DNA of 31,610 bases from CALGFH01 sp036003705 (GTDB lineage Bacteria; Actinomycetota; CALGFH01): assembly GCA_036003705.1 (NCBI GenBank), contig DASYSE010000092.1, forward strand, positions 1-31,610, written 5' to 3'. Shown one piece after another: positions 6,019 through 13,334 of this stretch (position 1 is its first letter; each line of letters starts with the position of its first letter). The position numbers and the translations under genes are program-made. A model generated the notes under the pieces. The model saw nothing but the letters and a program-made list of their open reading frames with translations, made no database searches and was not told the DNA's origin.

Positions 6019-7703
6019 CCGCCGCCGTGCTCTCTGTCCAGCGCGACCTCGCCGGGCTGTTCCGGGCCGCCCTCGTCCGGGCGGCGCAGGCCGGCGCGGT
6101 GGCCCTGGACCAGGACGCGATCCCCGAGCCGACGCTGGAGCGGCCCCGGCTGCCCGAGCACGGCGACTGGGCCACCAACGTGGCCCTGGTCCTGGCCAAG
6201 GCGGCCAAGGCGCCGCCGCGGGCGGTCGCCGAGGCGATGGTCGCCCACCTGGAGCTGCCCGACTGGGTGGCGGGCGTGGAGGTGGCCGGCCCCGGGTTCG
6301 TCAACGTCCGCCTCGACCAGCGCTGGTTCGCCGGCCTGGTCCGCCGGGTGCTGGCCGAAGGGAAGTCGTTCGGCGCCATCGACCTGGGCGGCGGGGAGCT
6401 GGTCAACCTCGAGTTCATCTCGGCCAACCCGACCGGCCCGCTGCACGTCGGCAACGCCCGTCTGGCGCCGGCCGGCGACGCCCTGGCCAATCTGCTCGCC
6501 GCCACCGGCCACAAGGTCGAGCGCGAGTACTACTTCAACGACGCCGGCAACCAGATCGAGCTGCTCGGGGCCAGCGTCGAGGCGGCCTACCTCGGCCTGC
6601 TGGGCCGGCCGGCCGACCCGCCGCCCGACGGCTACAAGGGCGGCTACGTCGCCGACCTGGCCGGCACGCTGCGGGCCGAACAGGGGGAGACGCTTGCCGA
6701 GCTGGACCCCGAGCAGCGCCGGGCCCGCATCACCGACTGGTCCTTCCGTCGCATGCTGGAGGGGATCAAGCAGACCCTGGGCCGGCTCGGGGTCGAGTTC
6801 GACGTCTGGTTCTCCGAGCGCACCCTGCACGAGACCGGGGCCATCGACGAGACCGTTGCCGAGCTGCGCCGGCGCGGGGCGGTCGAGGACCGGGACGGGG
6901 CGGTGTGGCTGCGCACCACCCTGTTCGGGGACGACAAGGACCGGCCGCTGATCCGCTCCAGCGGGGCGCCGACCTATTTCGGGGCCGACGCCGCCTACTA
7001 CCGGGACAAGCGCCGGCGGGGCTTCGACCGGCTGATCTTCCTGTGGGGCGCCGACCACCACGGCTACGTGCCCCGCATGCGGGCGGTGGTGCGCGCGTTC
7101 GGCGACCCCGACGACACCGCCGAGTTCGTCATCAGCCAGATGGTGAGCCTGGTCCGGGCCGGCGAGCCGGCCAAGATGAGCAAGCGGGCCGGGGACATCG
7201 TGACCGTCGACGATCTGCTGGACGAGGTCGGCAAGGACGCGGCCAGGTACACGATGCTGCGCTACTCGGTCGACACCCCGATGGAGTTCGACATCGAGGC
7301 GGTCACCCGCCAGTCGATGGACAACCCGGTCTACTACGTCCAGTACGCGCACGCCCGCATCGCCAGCGTCACCCGGCAGGCCGAGGAGGTCGGGTTCACG
7401 CCGGTCCCGCTGGACGCGGCCGACCTGGGGTTGCTCGACCATCCGATGGAGCTCGCCCTGCTGCGCCGGCTGGCCGCGTTCGAGGAGCTGGTGATGCTGG
7501 CCGCCAGCCAGCGCGCCCCGCACCGGCTGACCCGCTACGCCGAGGAGCTGGCGGCCGCCTTCCACCGGTTCTACGCCGAGTGCCGGGTCCTCACCGACGA
7601 CCAGGCCCTGTCCAGCGCCCGCTGGTGGTTGCTGCTGGCCACGCGCCGGGTGCTCGCCAACACCCTGGCCCTGATCGGGGTCGACGCCCCCGACCGGATG
7701 TAG
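6015..7703 (+). CDS. argS: Arginyl-tRNA synthetase (class I)
   Basis: Charges tRNA-Arg with arginine in the cytoplasm. The 562-residue protein has the N-terminal Arg-tRNA-synt-N (additional) domain (PRLPEHGDWATNVAL), then the signature EFISANPTGPLHVGNAR. In that signature the HIGH box is H144-V-G-N147, with Asn in place of the last His. Next come NDAGNQIELLG, the ADHHGYVPRM segment, and K387-M-S-K-R followed by AGDIVTVDDLL. The C-terminal DALR anticodon-binding domain is recognisable (VQYAHARIASV, AFHRFYAECRVL). The ATG at 6015 overlaps the receiver gene stop; the longer upstream frame is not coding. In mycobacteria argS is followed by lysA and then the threonine genes. Here hom follows directly after 189 nt. 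Confidence 0.97.
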   Translation: MTAAVLSVQRDLAGLFRAALVRAAQAGAVALDQDAIPEPTLERPRLPEHGDWATNVALVLAKAAKAPPRAVAEAMVAHLELPDWVAGVEVAGPGFVNVRLDQRWFAGLVRRVLAEGKSFGAIDLGGGELVNLEFISANPTGPLHVGNARLAPAGDALANLLAATGHKVEREYYFNDAGNQIELLGASVEAAYLGLLGRPADPPPDGYKGGYVADLAGTLRAEQGETLAELDPEQRRARITDWSFRRMLEGIKQTLGRLGVEFDVWFSERTLHETGAIDETVAELRRRGAVEDRDGAVWLRTTLFGDDKDRPLIRSSGAPTYFGADAAYYRDKRRRGFDRLIFLWGADHHGYVPRMRAVVRAFGDPDDTAEFVISQMVSLVRAGEPAKMSKRAGDIVTVDDLLDEVGKDAARYTMLRYSVDTPMEFDIEAVTRQSMDNPVYYVQYAHARIASVTRQAEEVGFTPVPLDAADLGLLDHPMELALLRRLAAFEELVMLAASQRAPHRLTRYAEELAAAFHRFYAECRVLTDDQALSSARWWLLLATRRVLANTLALIGVDAPDRM

Positions 7704-7775
7704 CGCCCACCCGGCGAGGTGGAGCCACCGGGAGCGGCGCTTGGAGCCGACCAGCAGGACGGCCACGGAGTCGGC

Positions 7776-7812
7776 GGAGGCCCGCCTCCAGCGGCCGGCT
7801 CAGGACCGGCCG
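7776..7812 (+). terminator. Two tandem GC-rich hairpins after argS
   Basis: GGAGG-CCCG-CCTCC (7776-7789) and CGGCCGG-CTCAGGA-CCGGCCG (7792-7812) follow argS closely. Neither has a U-tract, so they would be non-canonical terminators or processing sites. The rest of the 7704-7892 gap shows no gene. Confidence 0.3.
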
Positions 7813-7892
7813 GCCGGCTGTCGAGCCGGTGTGCCCGCGGCGGGGGGGTCGGGCAAGATGGACCGGCCATGCTTGGACTGACGGGAGGGGAC

Positions 7893-9197
7893 GTGGAGGG
7901 GCTCAGGGTCGGGATGCTCGGGTGCGGTGCGGTCGGGACCGGAGTCGCCCGGTTGCTGGTCGAGCACGCCCAGCCGGTGCGGGACCGGGCCGGGGTGCCG
8001 ATCGCGCTGCAGCGGGTGGCCGTCCGCGACGTGACCCGCAAGCGCGACCCGGCGGTCGACCCGACCCTGGTGAGCGGCGACGCCGCCGCGGTGGTCGCCG
8101 ACCCCGAGGTCGACGTGGTCGTGGAGGTGATGGGCGGGATCGACCCGGCCCGCTCGCTGATCCTGGAGGCGATCCGGCTCGGCAAGCCGGTCGTGACCGC
8201 CAACAAGGAGCTGCTGGCCACCCACGGCGGCGAGCTGTTGGACGCCGCCGACGCCGCCGGGGTCGACCTCAAGTTCGAGGCCGCGGTCGGCGGGGCCATC
8301 CCGATCGTCGCCCCGCTCAAGGAGTCGCTGGCCGGGGACCGGGTCCGCCGGGTCCTCGGGATCGTCAACGGCACCACCAACTACGTGCTCTGGCGCATGG
8401 CCTCGACCGGCGCCGGCTACGCCGAGGCGCTGGCCGAGGCGACCGAGCTGGGCTATGCCGAGCCCGACCCGAGCGCCGACGTCGAGGGCTTCGACGCCGC
8501 CGCCAAATGCGCCATCCTGGCCAGCCTGGCCTTCAACACCCGGGTGGTGGCCGGCGACGTCTACCGCGAGGGCATCACCGACGTGACCGCGGCCGACATC
8601 ATGGCCGCGCGGCGCATGGGCTACACGGTGAAGCTGCTGGCCATCGCCGAGGAGGTCGACGGCGAGGTCAGCGCCCGCGTCCACCCGGCCATGGTCCCCG
8701 ACGCCCACCCGCTGGCCGGGGTGACCGAGGCCTACAACGCGGTGTTCGTCGAGGGCGACGCCGTCGGCCGGCTGATGTTCTACGGCCGGGGTGCCGGCGG
8801 CCGGCCGACCGGCTCGGCGGTGCTCGGCGACCTGGTCGCCGTGGCCCGCGGCCGCCTCCAGGGCGCCCGCGGGGTCGGCTGCACCTGCGTCTACCGGCGC
8901 CGGGTGCGCGGCATGCAGGACGTCGACACGCAGTACTATGTCGCGCTCGACGTCGCCGACCGGCCGGGCGTGCTCGCCCAGGTGGCCGCCGTGTTCGCCG
9001 ACCACGGCGTTTCGATCCGCTCGGTGCTGCAGCGCGGCAAGGGGGAGGAGGCCCAGCTCGTGCTCGTCACCCACCTGGCAAGGGAGGGCGCGGTGCAACA
9101 CGTGCTCGACGGGCTGCGCGGCCTGCCGGTGGTCGGCAACCTGGCCAGCGCCATGCGGGTCGAGGGCGAGGAGGCGGACGAGGTGCTGGGGTGGTGA
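7893..9197 (+). CDS. hom: Homoserine dehydrogenase with C-terminal ACT domain
   Basis: Reduces aspartate semialdehyde to homoserine with NAD(P)H, the branch-point step toward threonine and methionine. The Rossmann motif is GCGAVGTGVA. The family signature around NGTTNYVLWRM is present, followed by LGYAEPDPSADVEGFDAAAK, which carries the acidic and lysine catalytic residues. The last ~85 residues form an ACT domain (YYVALDVADRPGVLAQVAAV), the usual threonine feedback site, so allosteric inhibition is expected. The length of 434 residues is normal. GTG 7893 has GGGAGGGG just upstream. ATG 7869 is the alternative, with CAAGAT 8 nt before it that could serve a leaderless transcript. The stop overlaps the thrC start by 4 nt. 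Confidence 0.95.
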   Translation: MEGLRVGMLGCGAVGTGVARLLVEHAQPVRDRAGVPIALQRVAVRDVTRKRDPAVDPTLVSGDAAAVVADPEVDVVVEVMGGIDPARSLILEAIRLGKPVVTANKELLATHGGELLDAADAAGVDLKFEAAVGGAIPIVAPLKESLAGDRVRRVLGIVNGTTNYVLWRMASTGAGYAEALAEATELGYAEPDPSADVEGFDAAAKCAILASLAFNTRVVAGDVYREGITDVTAADIMAARRMGYTVKLLAIAEEVDGEVSARVHPAMVPDAHPLAGVTEAYNAVFVEGDAVGRLMFYGRGAGGRPTGSAVLGDLVAVARGRLQGARGVGCTCVYRRRVRGMQDVDTQYYVALDVADRPGVLAQVAAVFADHGVSIRSVLQRGKGEEAQLVLVTHLAREGAVQHVLDGLRGLPVVGNLASAMRVEGEEADEVLGW

Positions 9198-10240
9198 ACC
9201 AGGTGGAGGAGCGGCGGGCCTGGACGGGACTGATCGAGCGCTACCGGGACCGGCTCCCGGTGGGGCCGAGCACGCCGGTGGTGACGCTCCTGGAGGGCGG
9301 CACCCCGCTGCTGCCGGCGCCGGTGCTGTCGGCCCGGACCGGCTGCGACGTCTGGCTCAAGGTCGAAGGGGCCAACCCGACCGGGTCGTTCAAGGACCGG
9401 GGGATGACCGTCGCCGTCTCCAGGGCGCTGGAGGACGGGGCACGGGCGGTGCTGTGCGCCTCCACCGGCAACACCTCGGCGTCGGCCGCCGCCTATGCGG
9501 CCAGAGCCGCGGTCCCGTGTGCGGTCGTGATCCCCGAGGGCCGGATCGCGCTCGGCAAGCTCGCCCAGGCGCTGGTCCACGGGGCCACCGTGCTCAGCGT
9601 CGACGGCTCCTTCGACGACTGCCTGGTCCTGGTCAGGGAGCTGGCCGAGCGGCACCCGGTGGCGTTGGTCAACTCCGTCAACCCGCTGCGCATCCAGGGC
9701 CAGAAGACGGTCGCCTTCGAGATCGTCGAGGCGCTCGGGCGCGCGCCCGACGTCCACTGCATCCCGGTCGGCAACGCCGGCAACATCACCGCCACCTGGC
9801 TCGGCTACACCGAGGCCGGGGACGAGCGGCCGATGATGCTCGGGTTCCAGGCCGCCGGGGCGGCGCCGCTGGTGGTTGGCGCGCCGGTGGAGCGGCCCGC
9901 GACCATCGCCAGCGCCATCCGGATCGGCCGTCCGGCCTCGGCCGATGGCGCCCGCCGGGCGGTCGCCGAGTCGGGCGGGCGGCTGGCCGCGGTCACCGAC
10001 CGGCAGATCCTTGCCGCCTACCGCCTGCTGGCCCGCGAGGAGGGCGTGTTCGTGGAGATGGCCTCGGCGGCCTCGGTGGCCGGGCTGCTCGACGCCGGCG
10101 TGGAGCGGGGCAGCCGGGTCGTCTGCACCGTCACCGGCAACGGCCTCAAGGACCCCGACTGGGCGTTGGCCGGCGCCCCAGCTCCGACACGGGTTCCGGT
10201 GGATGTCGGCGCCCTGGCGGGCGCCCTGGGGCTGGAGTAG
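9194..10240 (+). CDS. thrC: Threonine synthase
   Basis: Converts O-phosphohomoserine to threonine with pyridoxal phosphate. The 348-residue protein is of the short actinobacterial/Bacillus type. PLP lysine K67 lies in NPTGSFKDRGM, and the phosphate-binding Ser/Thr/Gly loop is CASTGNTSASAA. PVGNAGNITATW and EEGVFVEMASAASVAGL are further fold-type II markers, and a CTVTGNGLKDP segment near the end is typical of ThrC. The GTG start at 9194 overlaps the hom stop (GTGA), so hom and thrC are co-translated. The third pathway gene, thrB, is displaced by a marR-MFS cassette. Confidence 0.95.
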   Translation: MNQVEERRAWTGLIERYRDRLPVGPSTPVVTLLEGGTPLLPAPVLSARTGCDVWLKVEGANPTGSFKDRGMTVAVSRALEDGARAVLCASTGNTSASAAAYAARAAVPCAVVIPEGRIALGKLAQALVHGATVLSVDGSFDDCLVLVRELAERHPVALVNSVNPLRIQGQKTVAFEIVEALGRAPDVHCIPVGNAGNITATWLGYTEAGDERPMMLGFQAAGAAPLVVGAPVERPATIASAIRIGRPASADGARRAVAESGGRLAAVTDRQILAAYRLLAREEGVFVEMASAASVAGLLDAGVERGSRVVCTVTGNGLKDPDWALAGAPAPTRVPVDVGALAGALGLE

Positions 10241-10255
10241 CCGGAGCCGCGGTAG

Positions 10256-10272
10256 TTGCATGCTGCAAGCAT
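10256..10272 (+). promoter_or_regulatory. Operator-like double palindrome upstream of marR
   Basis: Two overlapping perfect 13-nt palindromes share a centre region: TTGCA-TGC-TGCAA (10256-10268) and ATGCT-GCA-AGCAT (10260-10272). They lie between thrC and the marR start, where the promoter must be. MarR regulators commonly bind such TTGCAnnnTGCAA-type sites and repress their own operon, so an autoregulatory operator is the natural reading. Confidence 0.55.
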
Positions 10273-10291
10273 CTATGGCACCGTCGTCGGT

Positions 10292-10753
10292 ATGCCCCAG
10301 CGAACCGTCGTCCGCGACGCCACCACCGGGCAGGAGCTGGTGGTGGCGCTGTTCACGGTCGCCCGGCGGCTCAGGTCGCGGCTGCCCGAAGGTCGCATCG
10401 ACCCGGCGATGATGTTCGTGCTCCAACAGGTGTCGGTCCGGGGGTCCCTGCGGGTTTCCGAGCTGGCCAGGTTCATGGGACTGGACGTCTCGACGGCGAG
10501 CCGGCACACCAGGCAGCTCCAGGACGGCGGCTACCTGGTCCGCACCGGCGACCCCACCGACCGCCGGGCGTCACGGGTTCGGCTCACGCCCAGGGGGCGG
10601 GCCGCGCTCGACCAGGCCATCGGGGCCAGGGCGGCGCTGGTCGACCGCGTGCTGGCCGACTGGCCCGGCCAGGACCGGGCAACGCTCACCACCCTGATGA
10701 CCCGGCTGGCCGACAGCCTCGACCGGCCGGCCGCAGACCCGGAGACCAGATGA
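10292..10753 (+). CDS. MarR-family transcriptional regulator
   Basis: A 153-residue winged-helix regulator. LRVSELARFMGLDVSTASRHTRQLQDGGYLVR is the helix-turn-helix, and the wing is DPTDRRASRVRLTPRGRAAL, the standard MarR signature. The N-terminal helix (TGQELVVALFTVARRLR) and the C-terminal helices would form the dimer interface. It overlaps the downstream efflux pump gene by 4 nt (ATGA) and has a palindrome 20 nt upstream of its start. It therefore probably represses itself and the pump until a small-molecule ligand binds. I chose ATG 10292; a TTG start further upstream would lie inside the palindrome. Confidence 0.92.
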   Translation: MPQRTVVRDATTGQELVVALFTVARRLRSRLPEGRIDPAMMFVLQQVSVRGSLRVSELARFMGLDVSTASRHTRQLQDGGYLVRTGDPTDRRASRVRLTPRGRAALDQAIGARAALVDRVLADWPGQDRATLTTLMTRLADSLDRPAADPETR

Positions 10754-12318
10754 CCACACCCACGGAGCGCGACACCCCACCGGTCGCGACCGCACCCGAC
10801 GCGGCCGCTCCCGGCCCCAGCTACCTCTCGCACCGCCAGATCATCATCGTGCTGGTCGGGGTGATGGCGGGCATGCTGCTGTTCGCCCTCGACCAGGGCA
10901 TCGTCGGCACCGCCCTGCCGCGCATCGTCAGCGAGCTCGGGGGGCTCGACCGGCTCTCCTGGGTCGTCACCGCCTACCTGCTGACCTCGACGGCGTCGAC
11001 GCCCCTGTGGGGCAAGGTCTCCGACCTGTACGGCCGCCGCCTCATCTTCCAGGTCGCGATCGTGACCTTCCTGCTCGGCTCGGCGCTGTCGGGACTGAGC
11101 CAGAACATGGGCCAGCTGATCGCGTTCCGGGCCCTGCAGGGCGTCGGCGGCGGCGGCCTGTTCGCGATCGCGCTCAGCATCATCGGCGACGTGATCCCGC
11201 CCCGGGAGCGCGGCCGCTACCAGGGCTATTTCGGGGCCGTGTTCGGCGTCTCCAGCGTCGCCGGCCCGCTGCTGGGCGGCTGGCTGACCGACGGGCCCGG
11301 TTGGCGCTGGATCTTCTACATCAACCTGCCCGTCGGCATGGCCGCGCTGGTGGTCACCTCGATGGTCCTGAGGATGCCCGTGGTCCGCCGCCAGCACCGG
11401 ATCGACTACCTCGGCGCCGCCACCATCGTCGGGGCCGTGACCTGCCTGCTGCTCTACCTGGACTGGCGGGGCAACAGCTACGGCTGGACCGAGGCCGGCG
11501 CGCTCGCCCTCCTCGGTGGCGCCGCCCTCCTGACGGCGGCGTTCATCCTCATCGAGCGGCGCGCCGTCGAGCCGATCATCCCCATGCGGCTGTTCCGCAA
11601 CCAGGTGTTCAGCGTCGGCAACACCTTCGCGTTCCTGGCCGGTATCGCCATGTTCGGCACCATCATCTTCCTGCCCGTCTACTTCCAGGCGGTCATGGGC
11701 CTCTCGCCGACCGAGTCCGGCCTGGCCCTGCTGCCGGCCATCGTCGGCATCTTCTCGACCTCGATCACCTCGGGACAGCTGATCACCAGGACCGGCCGCT
11801 ACAAGATCTACCCGGTGGTCGGCGCCGTGATCATGGCCGTGGCCATGTTCACCCTGTCGCGGCTGGGCGTCGACACGCCGTTCTGGCAGGTGTCGCTGTA
11901 CACCTACCTGTTCGGCGCCGGCCTGGGGTTCACCATGCAGACGATCGTCACCGCCGTGCAGAACTCGGTCGAGTACCGGGACATGGGCGCCGCCACCAGC
12001 TCGACCACCTTCTTCCGGCAGATGGGCGGCTCGATCGGGGCGGCCGTGTTCGGGGCCGTCCTGTCCAGCCGGCTCGCCCACCACCTCGCCGAGCAGCTTG
12101 CCATGGCCGGCATCCGGCCGGGCGCCGGCGGGCCACGCGTCGAGGCCAACAACATCCAGGCCATCCAGCAGCTCACCGGACCGGTCAAGAACGCCGTGCT
12201 CGGCGCCTTCACCAGCGCCCTCGACGACGTCTTCCTCGTCGGGGTGCCGTTCATGCTGGCCGCCATCGTGGTCGCCCTGCTCCTGAAGGAGGAGCCGCTG
12301 CGCACCGGCCAACCCTGA
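10750..12318 (+). CDS. DHA2-family MFS drug efflux transporter (EmrB/QacA type, 14 TM)
   Basis: A proton-coupled multidrug exporter in the inner membrane, 522 residues, about 14 hydrophobic helices. TM1 carries FALDQGIVGTALPRIVSEL, the DHA2 form of the LDxTIVNVALP motif. The motif A loop is GKVSDLYGRRL, and the antiporter motif C resembles GVSSVAGPLLGGWL. FYINLPVGMAAL and the SSTTFFRQMGGSIG region are also typical. The first ~28 residues are a Pro/Ala/Thr-rich cytoplasmic tail. It is translationally coupled to marR. Its placement between thrC and thrB looks like an insertion, since these genes are adjacent in related genomes. The substrate is unknown; toxic organic compounds are usual, and amino-acid export is a weaker possibility given the position. 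Confidence 0.93.
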   Translation: MTTPTERDTPPVATAPDAAAPGPSYLSHRQIIIVLVGVMAGMLLFALDQGIVGTALPRIVSELGGLDRLSWVVTAYLLTSTASTPLWGKVSDLYGRRLIFQVAIVTFLLGSALSGLSQNMGQLIAFRALQGVGGGGLFAIALSIIGDVIPPRERGRYQGYFGAVFGVSSVAGPLLGGWLTDGPGWRWIFYINLPVGMAALVVTSMVLRMPVVRRQHRIDYLGAATIVGAVTCLLLYLDWRGNSYGWTEAGALALLGGAALLTAAFILIERRAVEPIIPMRLFRNQVFSVGNTFAFLAGIAMFGTIIFLPVYFQAVMGLSPTESGLALLPAIVGIFSTSITSGQLITRTGRYKIYPVVGAVIMAVAMFTLSRLGVDTPFWQVSLYTYLFGAGLGFTMQTIVTAVQNSVEYRDMGAATSSTTFFRQMGGSIGAAVFGAVLSSRLAHHLAEQLAMAGIRPGAGGPRVEANNIQAIQQLTGPVKNAVLGAFTSALDDVFLVGVPFMLAAIVVALLLKEEPLRTGQP

Positions 12319-12325
12319 CCGACGG

Positions 12326-12331
12326 TAGGCT
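12326..12331 (+). promoter_or_regulatory. Leaderless-type -10 element for thrB
   Basis: TAGGCT matches TANNNT and ends 8 nt before the thrB ATG, in a 21-nt gap after the transporter stop. No ribosome-binding site precedes thrB, so a leaderless transcript independent of marR is plausible. Confidence 0.45.
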
Positions 12332-12339
12332 TCCCTCCC

Positions 12340-13251
12340 ATGAGGCCGTCGATCCACGTGCGGGCGCCCGCGACCAGCGCCAACCTCGGCCCCGCGTTCG
12401 ACGCGGCCGGGGTCGCCCTTGACTGGTGGGACGAGCTGGAGGTGCGGCAGGCGCCGGTCGACGCCATCCAGGTGAGCGGCGAGCAGGCCGAGCTGCTCCC
12501 GACCGGACGGGACAACCTGGTCGCGGTGGCCATGCGCCGGCTGGCCGAGGCGGCCGGGACGCCCCTGCCGCCGCTGCACCTCTCGCTGGTAAAAGGCTTC
12601 CCGTTGGGGCGCGGGTTCGGGTCCAGCGCCGCGGCCGCGGTCCTCGGCCTGGTCGCGGCCCGTGCGCTGGTCGCCCCCGACCTGCCCCGGGCCGAGCTGC
12701 TGGCGCTGGCCTGCGAGCTGGAGGGCCATCCCGACAACGCCACGCCCTGCCTGCACGGCGGGGCGACGCTGGCCTGGGTCGACGCTGGCAGGCCGCGCTG
12801 GCGGACCGTTCCCCTCCACCCTGACCTGGTCGCGCTCGCCCTGGTCGCCCCCGAGCCGATGGCGACCAGCGAGGCCCGCCGGCTGCTGCCGGAGCGGGTG
12901 CCGTTCGCCACCGCCGCCCACACCGGCGCCCGGTCGGCCCTGCTGCCGCTGGCCCTGGCCGGCGACGCCGACCTGCTCCTGCCGGCCACCGAGGACCTGC
13001 TCCACCAGCCGGGGCGGCTCGCCCACACCCCCGCCGCCGCCGCCCTGCTCGAGCTGCTGCGGGCCAAGGGCCACGCCGCCTTCCTTTCCGGCGCCGGACC
13101 GTCCCTGCTGGTCCTCGGCCCCCGCGCGGCGGCCGCCGGCGCCCTGGCCGACGCCGAGGCGTCGCTGCGTTCCGCCGGAGCCGACGGCTGGCGGGTCCGC
13201 CAGCTGGAGCTGGCCCGCCAGGGTGCCCTCGGGAGTGGACGCCCGGAGTAG
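12340..13251 (+). CDS. thrB: Homoserine kinase (GHMP family)
   Basis: Phosphorylates homoserine to O-phosphohomoserine, the substrate of ThrC. The 303-residue protein starts with VRAPATSANLGPAFDAAGVAL, the N-terminal GHMP strand. It has the phosphate-binding motif PLGRGFGSSAAAAVLGL (Phe where Leu is more common) and EGHPDNATPCLHGG, a strong ThrB signature. AFLSGAGPSLLVL is the C-terminal GHMP motif. It completes the threonine pathway with hom and thrC but is separated from them by the efflux cassette. It carries its own candidate leaderless promoter and is followed by a terminator-like hairpin. Confidence 0.95.
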   Translation: MRPSIHVRAPATSANLGPAFDAAGVALDWWDELEVRQAPVDAIQVSGEQAELLPTGRDNLVAVAMRRLAEAAGTPLPPLHLSLVKGFPLGRGFGSSAAAAVLGLVAARALVAPDLPRAELLALACELEGHPDNATPCLHGGATLAWVDAGRPRWRTVPLHPDLVALALVAPEPMATSEARRLLPERVPFATAAHTGARSALLPLALAGDADLLLPATEDLLHQPGRLAHTPAAAALLELLRAKGHAAFLSGAGPSLLVLGPRAAAAGALADAEASLRSAGADGWRVRQLELARQGALGSGRPE

Positions 13252-13269
13252 ACTGCGGACTCAAGTCGC

Positions 13270-13303
13270 CTGCCTCTCCGCCGAAGGATGAGGCAGCTTC
13301 TTT
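13270..13303 (+). terminator. Intrinsic terminator-like hairpin after thrB
   Basis: The stem CTGCCTCTCC / GGATGAGGCAG (one bulged T) around loop GCCGAA is followed by CTTCTTT. This is the best intrinsic-terminator candidate in the window. A TAGACT -10-like element at 13249-13254 could instead place the hairpin in the 5' leader of the next gene, making it an attenuator. Confidence 0.5.
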
Positions 13304-13334
13304 CGAGCCGCTGCCCAATGACGCGGAGTCTCCC

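Noticed and set aside
7704..7892. Remnant of lysA between argS and hom
   Set aside because: No decarboxylase motif found in any frame; the gap holds only GC-rich hairpins.
10531..12300. A second transporter or regulator on the opposite strand of the MFS gene
   Set aside because: Only low-complexity shadow translation; no membrane or DNA-binding pattern.
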